This document shows, piece after piece, positions 38,265-46,483 of a DNA stretch of 64,000 nt. Position 1 is the stretch's first letter. The number at the start of each line of letters is the position of its first letter. This stretch comes from Melioribacteraceae bacterium. GTDB lineage: Bacteria; Bacteroidota; Ignavibacteria; Ignavibacteriales; Melioribacteraceae. The translations under genes and the position numbers were made by a program. The stretch spans positions 62,001 to 126,000 of the forward strand of contig JAHBUP010000001.1 of the NCBI GenBank assembly GCA_019638015.1, in the 5' to 3' direction. Below the pieces are notes generated by a model. That model saw nothing but the letters and a program-made list of their open reading frames with translations, was not told the DNA's origin and did not search any database.

Positions 38265-38678
38265 ATGAAATTGAACAAATTATTTATATTAAGCGTGATG
38301 TTGATAACATTGGTTAGCGTAAACATCTACGCATTAAACCCAGAAAGAGTGACTTCTCTCAACAAGAATTTTGGCAGCAATATAGTTGCTTCCTTGAATA
38401 GCGAAAATAAGGGAGTTGTTGAAGCTTCTATCTTAATTTTAATGAGCGCTAAAAAATATTATCCTGAACTAAATTTAACAAAAGCAGTAAATAAAATTTC
38501 GGAACTATCTCAAGAATCAAAAAACTTAACCATACGTTATAAAGCTCAACTAGCTTTAATGTATGTTAATTTTCCAGAACTGTTTTCGGATTTGGACTTC
38601 AGAGATAATGAAAACCCGGATAAGTATTACTTATTAATAAACGAAAGATTGGTAAAAAACTCATTGGCCTCCTATTAA
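38265..38678 (+). CDS. Small secreted protein, possibly helical-repeat
   Basis: A 137-residue exported protein with signal peptide (MKLNKLFILSVMLITLVSVNIYA). The mature part is helical (GVVEASILILMSAKKYYPELNLTKAVNKISELSQESKNLTIRYKAQLALMYVNFPELF), reminiscent of two or three HEAT-like helices; I do not recognise the family. The frame extends to GTG 38256, but ATG 38265 has AAGGTGAT in front and is preferred. It stands alone between a sigma-54-like promoter and a strong terminator, so it is probably expressed as a single small, regulated message. Confidence 0.72.
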   Translation: MKLNKLFILSVMLITLVSVNIYALNPERVTSLNKNFGSNIVASLNSENKGVVEASILILMSAKKYYPELNLTKAVNKISELSQESKNLTIRYKAQLALMYVNFPELFSDLDFRDNENPDKYYLLINERLVKNSLASY

Positions 38679-38686
38679 TGAGTTAG

Positions 38687-38722
38687 GCCCTGCTTGCCCC
38701 GAAGCAGGGCTTTTCTTTTTTT
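38687..38722 (+). terminator. Strong rho-independent terminator
   Basis: Perfect 9-bp stem (GCCCTGCTT / AAGCAGGGC) with a GCCCCG loop, followed directly by TTTTCTTTTTTT, starting 9 bp after the stop of the small secreted protein gene. Confidence 0.93.
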
Positions 38723-38801
38723 AACACAATCCAAATTAATTCCCTCTTGTCTAATAGCACAACTTCTTTATTTTTAGGTTAATAATTTTTTGAGGAAGTT
38801 T

Positions 38802-40742
38802 ATGAACATAAGCAAGAAACTGACCTGTTTGTTAGCAGTATTATTCTTTTCTTTTACCGCCAATATTGCACAAGATTTAACCTCCGCGGAGTATTCCAAA
38901 TTATTCAGAACCCCTGATCCCCAAGAAAGGATTGACCTTTTAAATAAGTTTAGAGCTGATTATCCAACAAGTTCATTTTTTTCGAACTCATTATCTCAAA
39001 CGTTTAGCGCATATGTTCAACTTGGAAATGCCGACTCTGCTTTAATTTATGCACACAAATATATTTTAACTGTACCGGAAGTTTCGAAAGAAGCGCCCTA
39101 CTCAAATTTTGCATTCCAGTTGGCCGAAAAGGGGATTGCTTTAGATAGCGCCGAATCATTCGTGAACAGAGCGGTTCAGCTTGCCAGAAAGAATAATTCA
39201 AGAAGGCTCAATGCTATTTTAAATACACAAGCTTCCGTTCTTTTCAAACGGGGAAAAGTTAAAGAGGCTGTAACTGTTCAAGAGGAAGCCCTTGCCGGGA
39301 ATGATTCAAATCCCGAATATTTGATGAATTATGGCATCTATCTTTTTGAATTGGGGAATAAAGAGGAAGCGGTTAAAAATATGGGGTTCTCTGCTCTTTT
39401 TGGTAGAAATCCAAAATCAATAGAATATTTAAATAACTGGCTTACAGATCAAAACGAGCGAACAAAAGTTGCAGATCAAACAGCAAATAATTTCTTTGCC
39501 GCCGGAGAAACGCCGGTAATGAAATCAATAGCCGCTGCTTTTTTTGCTTCATTAAAAGTAAATCTTGATAAAGCTCTCAAACTAGCCAGTGAAGCATCTT
39601 CGGTGTTAAATGATGAATCATCTGCCGATGAAATAGTAATGATAAAGCAAAATCTTGCGCTGGTATATTTTGCTAAGGATAAATTCAACGAATCGCTAGA
39701 AGAACTAAAAAAAGCCGAAAAATTTACCGCCCCCTTCAATTCAGATTTCTATCTGCTAAAAGGAAAAATTTATCAAAAAATGAATAATGATGAGGAAGCG
39801 CTGAAATCATATTTAACAGGAAATTTATTTGGTGGTAATTTTGAGGTTGCTGAAGCAATCAAAACAATTTCACAAAAATTAAATTTAACCCAAGTTCAAT
39901 TAGATGAAAAATCAGAGGCAATTAAAACTGAATTTAGAAATTTTGAATTTGAGGGACACTTTAAAACCGAGAGCAAAAAAGTAGTTGTTGCGGAATTATT
40001 TACAGGAGCGGAATGTCCTCCATGTGTTGCCGCTGATGAAGCTTTCGATAAACTCGCCGAGCATTACTCAAAGGAAAATTTATTAATTCTTGAGTATCAT
40101 CTTCATATTCCGGGGCCCGATCCAATGACTAACCCAGATACATTTAGTAAATATCAATTTTACGGAGCAAATTTTGGAACGCCAACCGTATTTATTGAGG
40201 GAGTAGAAAAACTTGTCGGGGGCGGTCCCGATTTTGTGGCTTCGAGCAGAGCAAATATTTATCAGCATTCAATTAATAAATATTACAAGGAAAATCCCAA
40301 ACTTCAAATTTCTGGAAAGACAACCACAAAAGAGGATATAATAAACATAGACGTAACACTTAAATCAGAAAATCAAATTGAAAATAGCATTGTGCAGATT
40401 GCTTTGTTGGAAAAATCGGTTGATTATACCGGAGCTAACGGAGTAAGCAAACATATTTATGTGGTTCGCAGTTTAATTAATGGTGCTGAGGGAGTGTTGT
40501 TAAATTTAGAGAAAGGAAGCCAAACAATCAGTCAAATAATAGATGTTTATGAGATTGAAAGAAGAATTAAGGAATATCTTGATAATCCGGAAAATCATCC
40601 TTCGTGGAGAAAGGGAACTAAATTTACGGGATGGAGAGCACGCCCTGATAATATTAACCGCACAAATTTGGGTATTGCTGTATATGTCCAAGATGTAACT
40701 TCTAAAAAAATTATACAGGCAAAGTATTTTGATATTAAATAA
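38802..40742 (+). CDS. Periplasmic TPR protein with C-terminal Omp28-like thioredoxin domain
   Basis: A 646-residue exported protein (signal peptide MNISKKLTCLLAVLFFSFTANIAQ). Residues about 60-360 contain TPR-like helical repeats (NAILNTQASVLFKRGKVKEAVTVQEEAL; YLMNYGIYLFELGNKEEAV). The thioredoxin-like part carries the redox motif CPPC at 405-408 in AELFTGAECPPCVAADEAFDKLAEHY, with cis-Pro in FGTPTVFIEG, similar to Omp28-type proteins. It may reduce or oxidise envelope proteins. The frame extends to TTG 38790, but ATG 38802 follows GAGGAAG and is chosen. A stand-alone DsbD N-domain gene follows by 14 bp. Confidence 0.82.
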   Translation: MNISKKLTCLLAVLFFSFTANIAQDLTSAEYSKLFRTPDPQERIDLLNKFRADYPTSSFFSNSLSQTFSAYVQLGNADSALIYAHKYILTVPEVSKEAPYSNFAFQLAEKGIALDSAESFVNRAVQLARKNNSRRLNAILNTQASVLFKRGKVKEAVTVQEEALAGNDSNPEYLMNYGIYLFELGNKEEAVKNMGFSALFGRNPKSIEYLNNWLTDQNERTKVADQTANNFFAAGETPVMKSIAAAFFASLKVNLDKALKLASEASSVLNDESSADEIVMIKQNLALVYFAKDKFNESLEELKKAEKFTAPFNSDFYLLKGKIYQKMNNDEEALKSYLTGNLFGGNFEVAEAIKTISQKLNLTQVQLDEKSEAIKTEFRNFEFEGHFKTESKKVVVAELFTGAECPPCVAADEAFDKLAEHYSKENLLILEYHLHIPGPDPMTNPDTFSKYQFYGANFGTPTVFIEGVEKLVGGGPDFVASSRANIYQHSINKYYKENPKLQISGKTTTKEDIINIDVTLKSENQIENSIVQIALLEKSVDYTGANGVSKHIYVVRSLINGAEGVLLNLEKGSQTISQIIDVYEIERRIKEYLDNPENHPSWRKGTKFTGWRARPDNINRTNLGIAVYVQDVTSKKIIQAKYFDIK

Positions 40743-40756
40743 GAGAAATAATTAAA

Positions 40757-41239
40757 ATGAAATACAGATCTAAATTAATAATTGTAGTTGGGTTTCTCTT
40801 GATTACCCGATATGTGAGCGCCCAGATGCTCTCTTCAAAAGATGTATTAGATATCAGCGCAGAATTAATTAATACAGATCCGGTAGTAATTGAGTTGAAA
40901 CTTGATATTAAAGAGAGATGGCATATAAATTCTAATAAACCCCTTGATGAGTTTTTAACACCGACATTTGTATCAATTAAAGATAGCACGCTTTTTTCGG
41001 AAGTAACTATTGAATACCCCGCCCCCGATATTTTAAAGTTAGAATTTTCTGAAACAGAACTTGCTCTTTTTCATGATATAACAGTAATTAAAATAATATT
41101 GAGTCCTAAAGGGAATTTTAATAAGAATAATTTTACTATTGAGGGTGAAGTTTCTTATCAGCCATGTAACGATCAAACATGTCTTTTTCCTACAAAGAAA
41201 AACTTTTCTGTTACTTATAAAAAAGAGGTTGAGGAGTAG
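40757..41239 (+). CDS. Stand-alone DsbD N-terminal-domain protein
   Basis: A 160-residue exported protein with signal peptide (MKYRSKLIIVVGFLLITRYVSAQ). It matches the DsbD alpha domain: LKLDIKERWHINSNKPLDEFLTPTFVSI, then YPAPDILKLEF and GEVSYQPCNDQTCLFPTKKNFSV. The redox pair is Cys137 and Cys142. In DsbD this domain passes electrons from the membrane part to periplasmic partners; here no membrane or C-terminal thioredoxin part is attached. The partner may be the CPPC protein encoded 14 bp upstream, or a separately encoded CcdA. Confidence 0.8.
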   Translation: MKYRSKLIIVVGFLLITRYVSAQMLSSKDVLDISAELINTDPVVIELKLDIKERWHINSNKPLDEFLTPTFVSIKDSTLFSEVTIEYPAPDILKLEFSETELALFHDITVIKIILSPKGNFNKNNFTIEGEVSYQPCNDQTCLFPTKKNFSVTYKKEVEE

Positions 41240-41247
41240 ATAATTTG

Positions 41248-41279
41248 CTTACTGTCGTGGAGTGGTCCTCGACAGTAAG
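41248..41279 (-). repeat. Dispersed hairpin repeat, copy 1 (single hairpin)
   Basis: Imperfect palindrome with outer 10-bp perfect arms CTTACTGTCG and CGACAGTAAG and an inner GGA/TCC pairing around a GTGG loop. Its core is the reverse complement of the second hairpin of the copies at 51334 and 52601, with one mismatch. It lies 8 bp after the DsbD-like gene and may also act as its terminator. Confidence 0.8.
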
Positions 41280-41398
41280 GAATTTTGTTTGATTTTAAAC
41301 TGAGTTTCTTCATTTTGCAAATAGATTTGTCCACGTTATTCAATTAGCTTTTAGTCGGCGATTTAATATTAATTATAGATAGATTATATATTTACAAA

Positions 41399-43801
41399 AT
41401 GAAGAATCGGTTGGTTTATTTTATCAATTCTATTCTTATTCTAATCTGTTTATTTGGAATTTATCAGGTTTATGAAAAGGCGGGGATTCCTGTAAAATTC
41501 AAAGATAATAAACTAATAATCGAACAAATTTTCTCGAGCAACTCAACTCTTCAGAGAAGTGACAGCATAGTCTCGGTTAATAATTATCCAATTAATTCTC
41601 AAGAAGAATTGGAATTTATTCTCGATTCAAAATCGAAAAAGGATAGCGTTCTATTAACTATTAAAAGAAACTATCGTTTAATAAGTTTAACAGAGGGACT
41701 GGTTCAATTCTATTCAACAATCTATCTTGTGATGCAGCTTTTTGCATCGCTAGTATTTATTTCACTAGCGTTATTTGTTTATGTAAAAAGAAAAGAAGAT
41801 CCTGGCGCCCAAATGTTCAATTGGATTTTTATGTTTTCCTCAATTATCATTTGCACTACTTGGGGAAGATATACAATTGACCCGCACGGAGTAGGACATT
41901 TTATTAGGAGTGTGTTCGGATTATCTTATTCTCTTACCGGAGTGATGTTTTTACACTTTACACTAATATTTCCATCCAAAAAAAATAGATGGAATCGCGG
42001 GCTTCCTTATTTATACGCGGCGGCAATTATATTGACTTTAATCAGCGCGACCTATTTTCACATTGCTACAAGCAACTTTGATCTGGTTTACTTCTCGAAA
42101 TACATGCAGACTTTTAATATTATCAGAATCTTCTTTGTGTTATCAGTGATAGCGGGAATATACAATATTTTTATATCGTATATACGAGCTAAAGAAGAAT
42201 ATGAAAGAAGAAAATTGAGATGGATACTTCTTGGTCTTGCAATTGGACCGGCAGCATTAATTTTTTTGTGGATATTACCTCAAATTGTTTTCTCACAAGG
42301 ATTAATAGCAGAAGAGTACGTAGTTCTAGGGATGCTCTCAGTGCCAATTACATGTTCAATAGCAATTGTTAAATATCAGCTCTTAAATATTGATTCTATA
42401 TTTAAGCGAGGGACTATTTATTTAATTGTACTCTTTTTTGTTTTGATCATTTATATTATTTCGGTAATCGTAACCACAATATTTATTGATTCATTTTCAT
42501 TTTCGACCTCATTAATTTCATCAACGATCTCGGCCGTTATTATAGCCGCTCTTTTTCATCCTATAAAAAATTGGTCAACACAATTTGTTGACAAAAAATT
42601 TTTTAATGTGAAGTATGTATATCGAAAAGTTGAAAGAGAGTTTATAGAACAACTGCTTGTTTGTCATGATGAAATTTCAGTAAATAATTTAGTGGTTAAT
42701 ACTATCAACAAATACATCTCTTGTGAATTCGTTCGACTTGTGTTTAGTGGAGATTCAGATTACAAGATTGATGATTTCCCGCCTCTTGATTATAGCACCA
42801 AAATACCGCCTTATGCCAAAAAAGAAGTTATGGAACCCGGGTCTAATTTTATTAATCTTGAAGGCATTTATGGACAAACAAACGTGGCGGCGGTTTTTAT
42901 TATTGCCTCCAACAAAAATGGATATATTGGTTTATTGCTTCTCGGTAAAAAGAAATCGCATTTCCGTTTCAGCTTAGAGGACGTTGACCTAATTTCTAGC
43001 ATTTGCGATCAAACAGCGCTTGCTATGGATCGAATTTTGTTCCAGCAAAAGCTCATATGTGAGGAATTAGAGTCTCGTCGATTAAAAGAACTCAATGAAC
43101 TAAAGTCATTTTTTGTTTCTTCAGTAACACATGAATTAAAAACACCGCTAACAGCAATAAAACTTTTTGCTGAACTTATAGAAGATTCTTCAAGTTTAAG
43201 TGACGAGAAAAAAAATGAGTACTCAGAAATAATTATAAACGAAACAGATAGACTAACACGCCTGATAGACAATGTTCTAAATACAACTAAAATTGAAAAG
43301 GGAATTAAGACGTATCAGCATCAGATAGTAAACCTTAATGAATGTATTACAGAGGCAGTGCGTATTATGAAATATCAGTTGGAAAGAGATGCGTTTGAAT
43401 ACGAAATAAATCTGGATCAAAATAAATTACTTTTATGGGGGGATCGAGATTCGCTGGTTGAAACAATTATTAATCTTATCTCTAATTCAATTAAATATTC
43501 TACTGACACAAAATTCATCACAATAACAAGCTACAAAGAAGGCAAACATATTTATTTCAAAATTAAAGATGCTGGAATTGGTGTATGTGAACAAGATAGA
43601 TCTCGAATATTTCTTCCATTTGAAAGAGGATCGATGAATAAAGATATAATTGCAGGCGCAGGATTGGGACTGGCTATAGTAAAGCATTTTGTGGATGCTC
43701 ACAATGCTCAAATTAATCTTGAGAGTGAAATTAATGCTGGAACAATAATTACAATTCAGTTTTCTGGAATAATAAATGAAAAATATACTCTTGATAATTG
43801 A
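41399..43801 (+). CDS. Sensor histidine kinase with periplasmic PDZ domain and multispanning membrane sensor
   Basis: An 800-residue kinase. After a first helix (about 6-26) comes a PDZ-like domain at about 30-95 (LIIEQIFSSNSTLQRSDSIVSVNNYPINSQEELEFIL). About eight further helices to about 385 follow, with KEEYERRKLRWILLGLAIGPAAL between them, as in 7TM-type sensors. A GAF-like domain lies at about 415-550. HisKA has phospho-accepting His578 (SSVTHELKTPLTAIKLFAELIE) and the ATPase domain ends with GAGLGLAIVKHFVDAHNA. It overlaps the OmpR-type regulator by 26 bp. PDZ domains bind C-termini, so sensing of misfolded or cleaved proteins is conceivable (inference). Confidence 0.88.
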   Translation: MKNRLVYFINSILILICLFGIYQVYEKAGIPVKFKDNKLIIEQIFSSNSTLQRSDSIVSVNNYPINSQEELEFILDSKSKKDSVLLTIKRNYRLISLTEGLVQFYSTIYLVMQLFASLVFISLALFVYVKRKEDPGAQMFNWIFMFSSIIICTTWGRYTIDPHGVGHFIRSVFGLSYSLTGVMFLHFTLIFPSKKNRWNRGLPYLYAAAIILTLISATYFHIATSNFDLVYFSKYMQTFNIIRIFFVLSVIAGIYNIFISYIRAKEEYERRKLRWILLGLAIGPAALIFLWILPQIVFSQGLIAEEYVVLGMLSVPITCSIAIVKYQLLNIDSIFKRGTIYLIVLFFVLIIYIISVIVTTIFIDSFSFSTSLISSTISAVIIAALFHPIKNWSTQFVDKKFFNVKYVYRKVEREFIEQLLVCHDEISVNNLVVNTINKYISCEFVRLVFSGDSDYKIDDFPPLDYSTKIPPYAKKEVMEPGSNFINLEGIYGQTNVAAVFIIASNKNGYIGLLLLGKKKSHFRFSLEDVDLISSICDQTALAMDRILFQQKLICEELESRRLKELNELKSFFVSSVTHELKTPLTAIKLFAELIEDSSSLSDEKKNEYSEIIINETDRLTRLIDNVLNTTKIEKGIKTYQHQIVNLNECITEAVRIMKYQLERDAFEYEINLDQNKLLLWGDRDSLVETIINLISNSIKYSTDTKFITITSYKEGKHIYFKIKDAGIGVCEQDRSRIFLPFERGSMNKDIIAGAGLGLAIVKHFVDAHNAQINLESEINAGTIITIQFSGIINEKYTLDN

Positions 43802-44459
43802 GGATGATGTTTCCATCGCCAAAGGATTGTGCGAATATTTTAGTAATGAAAATTATGAAGTATTGGCTTCTCATAATGGCGAAGAGGGTTATTTGCTAGC
43901 CTGTAATTCAAAAATTGATTTAATAATTCTTGATCTAATGCTCCCCAGTAAAAATGGCATGGAGATTTGTCGAGATTTAAGAATGAAAAAAAATAGTACT
44001 CCGATTTTAATGCTTACGAGTAAAGGGGATGAGGTGGACAAAATAATAGGTTTAGAAATTGGCGCCGACGATTATGTTACAAAACCATTCAGCTTGAGAG
44101 AACTTAGTGCGCGAGTAAAGGCAATATTAAGAAGAAACAAGTACGCCTTAAACGACATCGAAGAAATTAATTTTAGTAATATTTCTATCAATTTTAAAAA
44201 ACAAGAAGCTTTCAAAAACAAAAATCCTCTTAATTTTTCCACGATGGAGTTTAAAATCCTAAAATATTTTTCTATGCACGAGGGGGAAGTAATTACAAGG
44301 GAGATGCTGCTTGATGAAGTCTGGGGATTCGAAAGTTATCCCACCACAAGAACGGTTGATAATTTTATTCTTTCACTCAGAAAACAAGTTGAAAAAAACC
44401 CATCTGCACCGAAACACTTGTTAACAATTCATAAGGCGGGTTACAAATTCGTTAGATGA
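43776..44459 (+). CDS. OmpR/PhoB-type response regulator
   Basis: A 227-residue regulator with receiver (Glu9-Asp11, phosphorylation site Asp53 in LIILDLMLPSKNG, Lys in DDYVTKPFS) and OmpR/PhoB winged helix (LNFSTMEFKILKYFSMHEGEVITREMLLDEVWGFESYPTTRTVDNFILSLRKQVEKNPSAPKHLLTIHKAGYKFV). The start lies within the kinase gene, 26 bp before its stop, so the two are translationally coupled. A Pho-box-like direct repeat lies 25 bp after its stop, ahead of a 5'-nucleotidase gene. Confidence 0.94.
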   Translation: MKNILLIIEDDVSIAKGLCEYFSNENYEVLASHNGEEGYLLACNSKIDLIILDLMLPSKNGMEICRDLRMKKNSTPILMLTSKGDEVDKIIGLEIGADDYVTKPFSLRELSARVKAILRRNKYALNDIEEINFSNISINFKKQEAFKNKNPLNFSTMEFKILKYFSMHEGEVITREMLLDEVWGFESYPTTRTVDNFILSLRKQVEKNPSAPKHLLTIHKAGYKFVR

Positions 44460-44483
44460 GTTAGTAAAAACATTTACATATTA

Positions 44484-44501
44484 ATGACAATTTTGTGACA
44501 A
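44484..44501 (-). promoter_or_regulatory. Pho-box-like direct repeat
   Basis: ATGACAATTTTGTGACAA; on the - strand this reads TTGTCAC-AAAA-TTGTCAT, two 7-bp repeats with a 4-bp A/T spacer, the architecture of the E. coli Pho box (CTGTCAT-N4-CTGTCAT). It lies 58 bp upstream of the 5'-nucleotidase start and directly after an OmpR/PhoB-type regulator gene. Confidence 0.6.
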
Positions 44502-44559
44502 ATCACTCTTACTGTTAATTTATGTTGCTTCCGTAAATCACAACACAAGGAGCAACAAG

Positions 44560-46437
44560 ATGAAACAGTTTACATTTCTACTTAGACTACTAATAATTCT
44601 TCAGTGTTTTTGTTACCCAAAATTTGGCATATACGGACAATCGGCCGATACTTTAACAATTATTCACCTAAACGATACTCATTCAACTTTAGCCCCGCTT
44701 GCACCAAGAATGGAATCGCTTCTGGGAACCAAAGGAGGCATCGCAAGAGCAGCAAGTTTAATTTATAATTTGAAATCAACTGAAAAGAACGTTTTAACAT
44801 TGCATGCTGGGGACTTTTTTATAGGCGATATTTTTTTCAACCTTTACTTTGGTGTTCCCGAACTGCATATAATTAAAGAAATTGGCTTTGACGCAATGGC
44901 ACTTGGAAATCATGAATTTGATTTAACACCAGAAACACTTCTTGGTGTATTTCAAAATGCTTTTGTCGATGGTGGATTTCCCATATTATCAGCAAATGCT
45001 TTATGTGAAAATGAAAAAGTAAAGCCCCTTAAAAATTTTGTTAATCCTTATATAATAAAGAATATGGGGAAAATGAAAATTGGAATTTTTGGACTAACCA
45101 CTCCAGAGACAAATATTTTTTCCTTACCCGCTCCGATTGTATTTGATGATAAATTACCTGAACTGACTTTACAGACCGTAACACAGCTAAAGGAAGAGGG
45201 TTGTAATATTATAATATGCTTATCTCACTTAGGTCTCTCAATTGATAAACAAATAGCAGAAAATGTTCCTGGTATTAATATAATTGTGGGAGGACATGAT
45301 CATCTCGCGCTTTTTTCGCCAATTGAAATTTCAAACCCATTAAATAAAACCTGGATTGTTCAAGCAGATGCCTTTTATAAATACGTAGGAGTAATGAAGA
45401 TAGAACAGAAAAACGATGCTTTATCTTTGCTAGATTACGAATTGATACCGCTGGATGAATCCATTCCCGAATTAGAGCCAGTTAAACATATGGTTGATCA
45501 GTTAATCTCTGATTTAGAATCAACTTTTGGAATTCCTTTTTTTTCAAAAGCAATAGCTTATGCACAGGATGATTTTGAAGAAGTTGCAAACTCGAATTCA
45601 TCGGGAATGTATGATACTCCAGTTGGTAATTTAATAACAACCGCCTTTTTAGAAACTATGAAAACAGATATTGCTTTAATTACAGGCGGGTCATCCGCTC
45701 AAAAACTTTTTAAAGGTCCGGTTACACCAGTGGATGTTTTTCGAATGATTGGTTATGGCTTTAATGAAAAAAATGGTCTTGGTTACAGAATTGCCACCTT
45801 TAATATTACAGGAGAGGAACTTTGGAAAGGAATTGAAACATGTGTGTCGCAAATGGAAATAAATGATGAGCTATTAGCTCAAGTTTCGGGTATGAGATAT
45901 CTATTTAATATTAATAGTCCAGTTGGCAAGAGAGTCGAATATATTGAAGTAAAAGGAAAAATGATTGATCCAACTGCAACATATTCTGTAGCAACCAATG
46001 AATTTCTAATTAACGCGTTTCCGATGTTTGGAATTAATATTTCTAACATCCAGGTCTTTGAGGATCTCACCGAATTTGAAGTTGTGCTAAACTATGTTAT
46101 GGCAAAAGAAATTCTTGTGCCCGAATTAAAAGCCCCGGTAACCGGGCTCGAGGAAACACAAGCGGTAATTCCTAATCAATATCTACTAGAACAAAACTAT
46201 CCCAATCCCTTTAATCCACGCACAACAATTTTATATCAAATTGCAGAACAAGGAATTGTTGAGTTAAAGGTTTACGATAGTCTTGGGCAATTAATTTCAA
46301 CACTAGTTAATAAGGAACAATCACCCGGACACTATAAAGCATTCTGGAATGCAGAGAACGTTGCTAGTGGAATTTACTTCTATCAGCTCAAGTGTGGTAA
46401 CTTTTCAGAAATTAAGAAAATGTTATTCATTAAATAA
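44560..46437 (+). CDS. Secreted 5'-nucleotidase/metallophosphatase with type IX sorting domain
   Basis: A 625-residue secreted enzyme. After the signal peptide the metallophosphatase domain (about 32-290) shows IIHLNDTHS, LHAGDFFIGD, ALGNHEFD and GGHDHLALF metal-ligand motifs. The 5'-nucleotidase C-terminal domain (about 335-525) includes SGMYDTPVGNLIT and GYGFNEKNGLGYRIATFNITGEELW. Residues about 550-625 are a type IX secretion sorting domain: EQNYPNPFNPRTTI ... LKVYDSLGQLISTLVN ... GIYFYQL ... KKMLFIK. It should release phosphate from nucleotides at the cell surface. A strong AAGGAG site precedes the ATG, and a Pho-box-like repeat lies upstream. Confidence 0.92.
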   Translation: MKQFTFLLRLLIILQCFCYPKFGIYGQSADTLTIIHLNDTHSTLAPLAPRMESLLGTKGGIARAASLIYNLKSTEKNVLTLHAGDFFIGDIFFNLYFGVPELHIIKEIGFDAMALGNHEFDLTPETLLGVFQNAFVDGGFPILSANALCENEKVKPLKNFVNPYIIKNMGKMKIGIFGLTTPETNIFSLPAPIVFDDKLPELTLQTVTQLKEEGCNIIICLSHLGLSIDKQIAENVPGINIIVGGHDHLALFSPIEISNPLNKTWIVQADAFYKYVGVMKIEQKNDALSLLDYELIPLDESIPELEPVKHMVDQLISDLESTFGIPFFSKAIAYAQDDFEEVANSNSSGMYDTPVGNLITTAFLETMKTDIALITGGSSAQKLFKGPVTPVDVFRMIGYGFNEKNGLGYRIATFNITGEELWKGIETCVSQMEINDELLAQVSGMRYLFNINSPVGKRVEYIEVKGKMIDPTATYSVATNEFLINAFPMFGINISNIQVFEDLTEFEVVLNYVMAKEILVPELKAPVTGLEETQAVIPNQYLLEQNYPNPFNPRTTILYQIAEQGIVELKVYDSLGQLISTLVNKEQSPGHYKAFWNAENVASGIYFYQLKCGNFSEIKKMLFIK

Positions 46438-46483
46438 TTAGTGTCGCTGATGACTTCCTAATTATAAAAGTTTGGAGATAAAC

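Noticed and set aside
46437-46475. Hairpin ATAATTAG/CTAATTAT after the 5'-nucleotidase gene as terminator
   Set aside because: The stem is AT-only, the loop is long and there is no T-tract.
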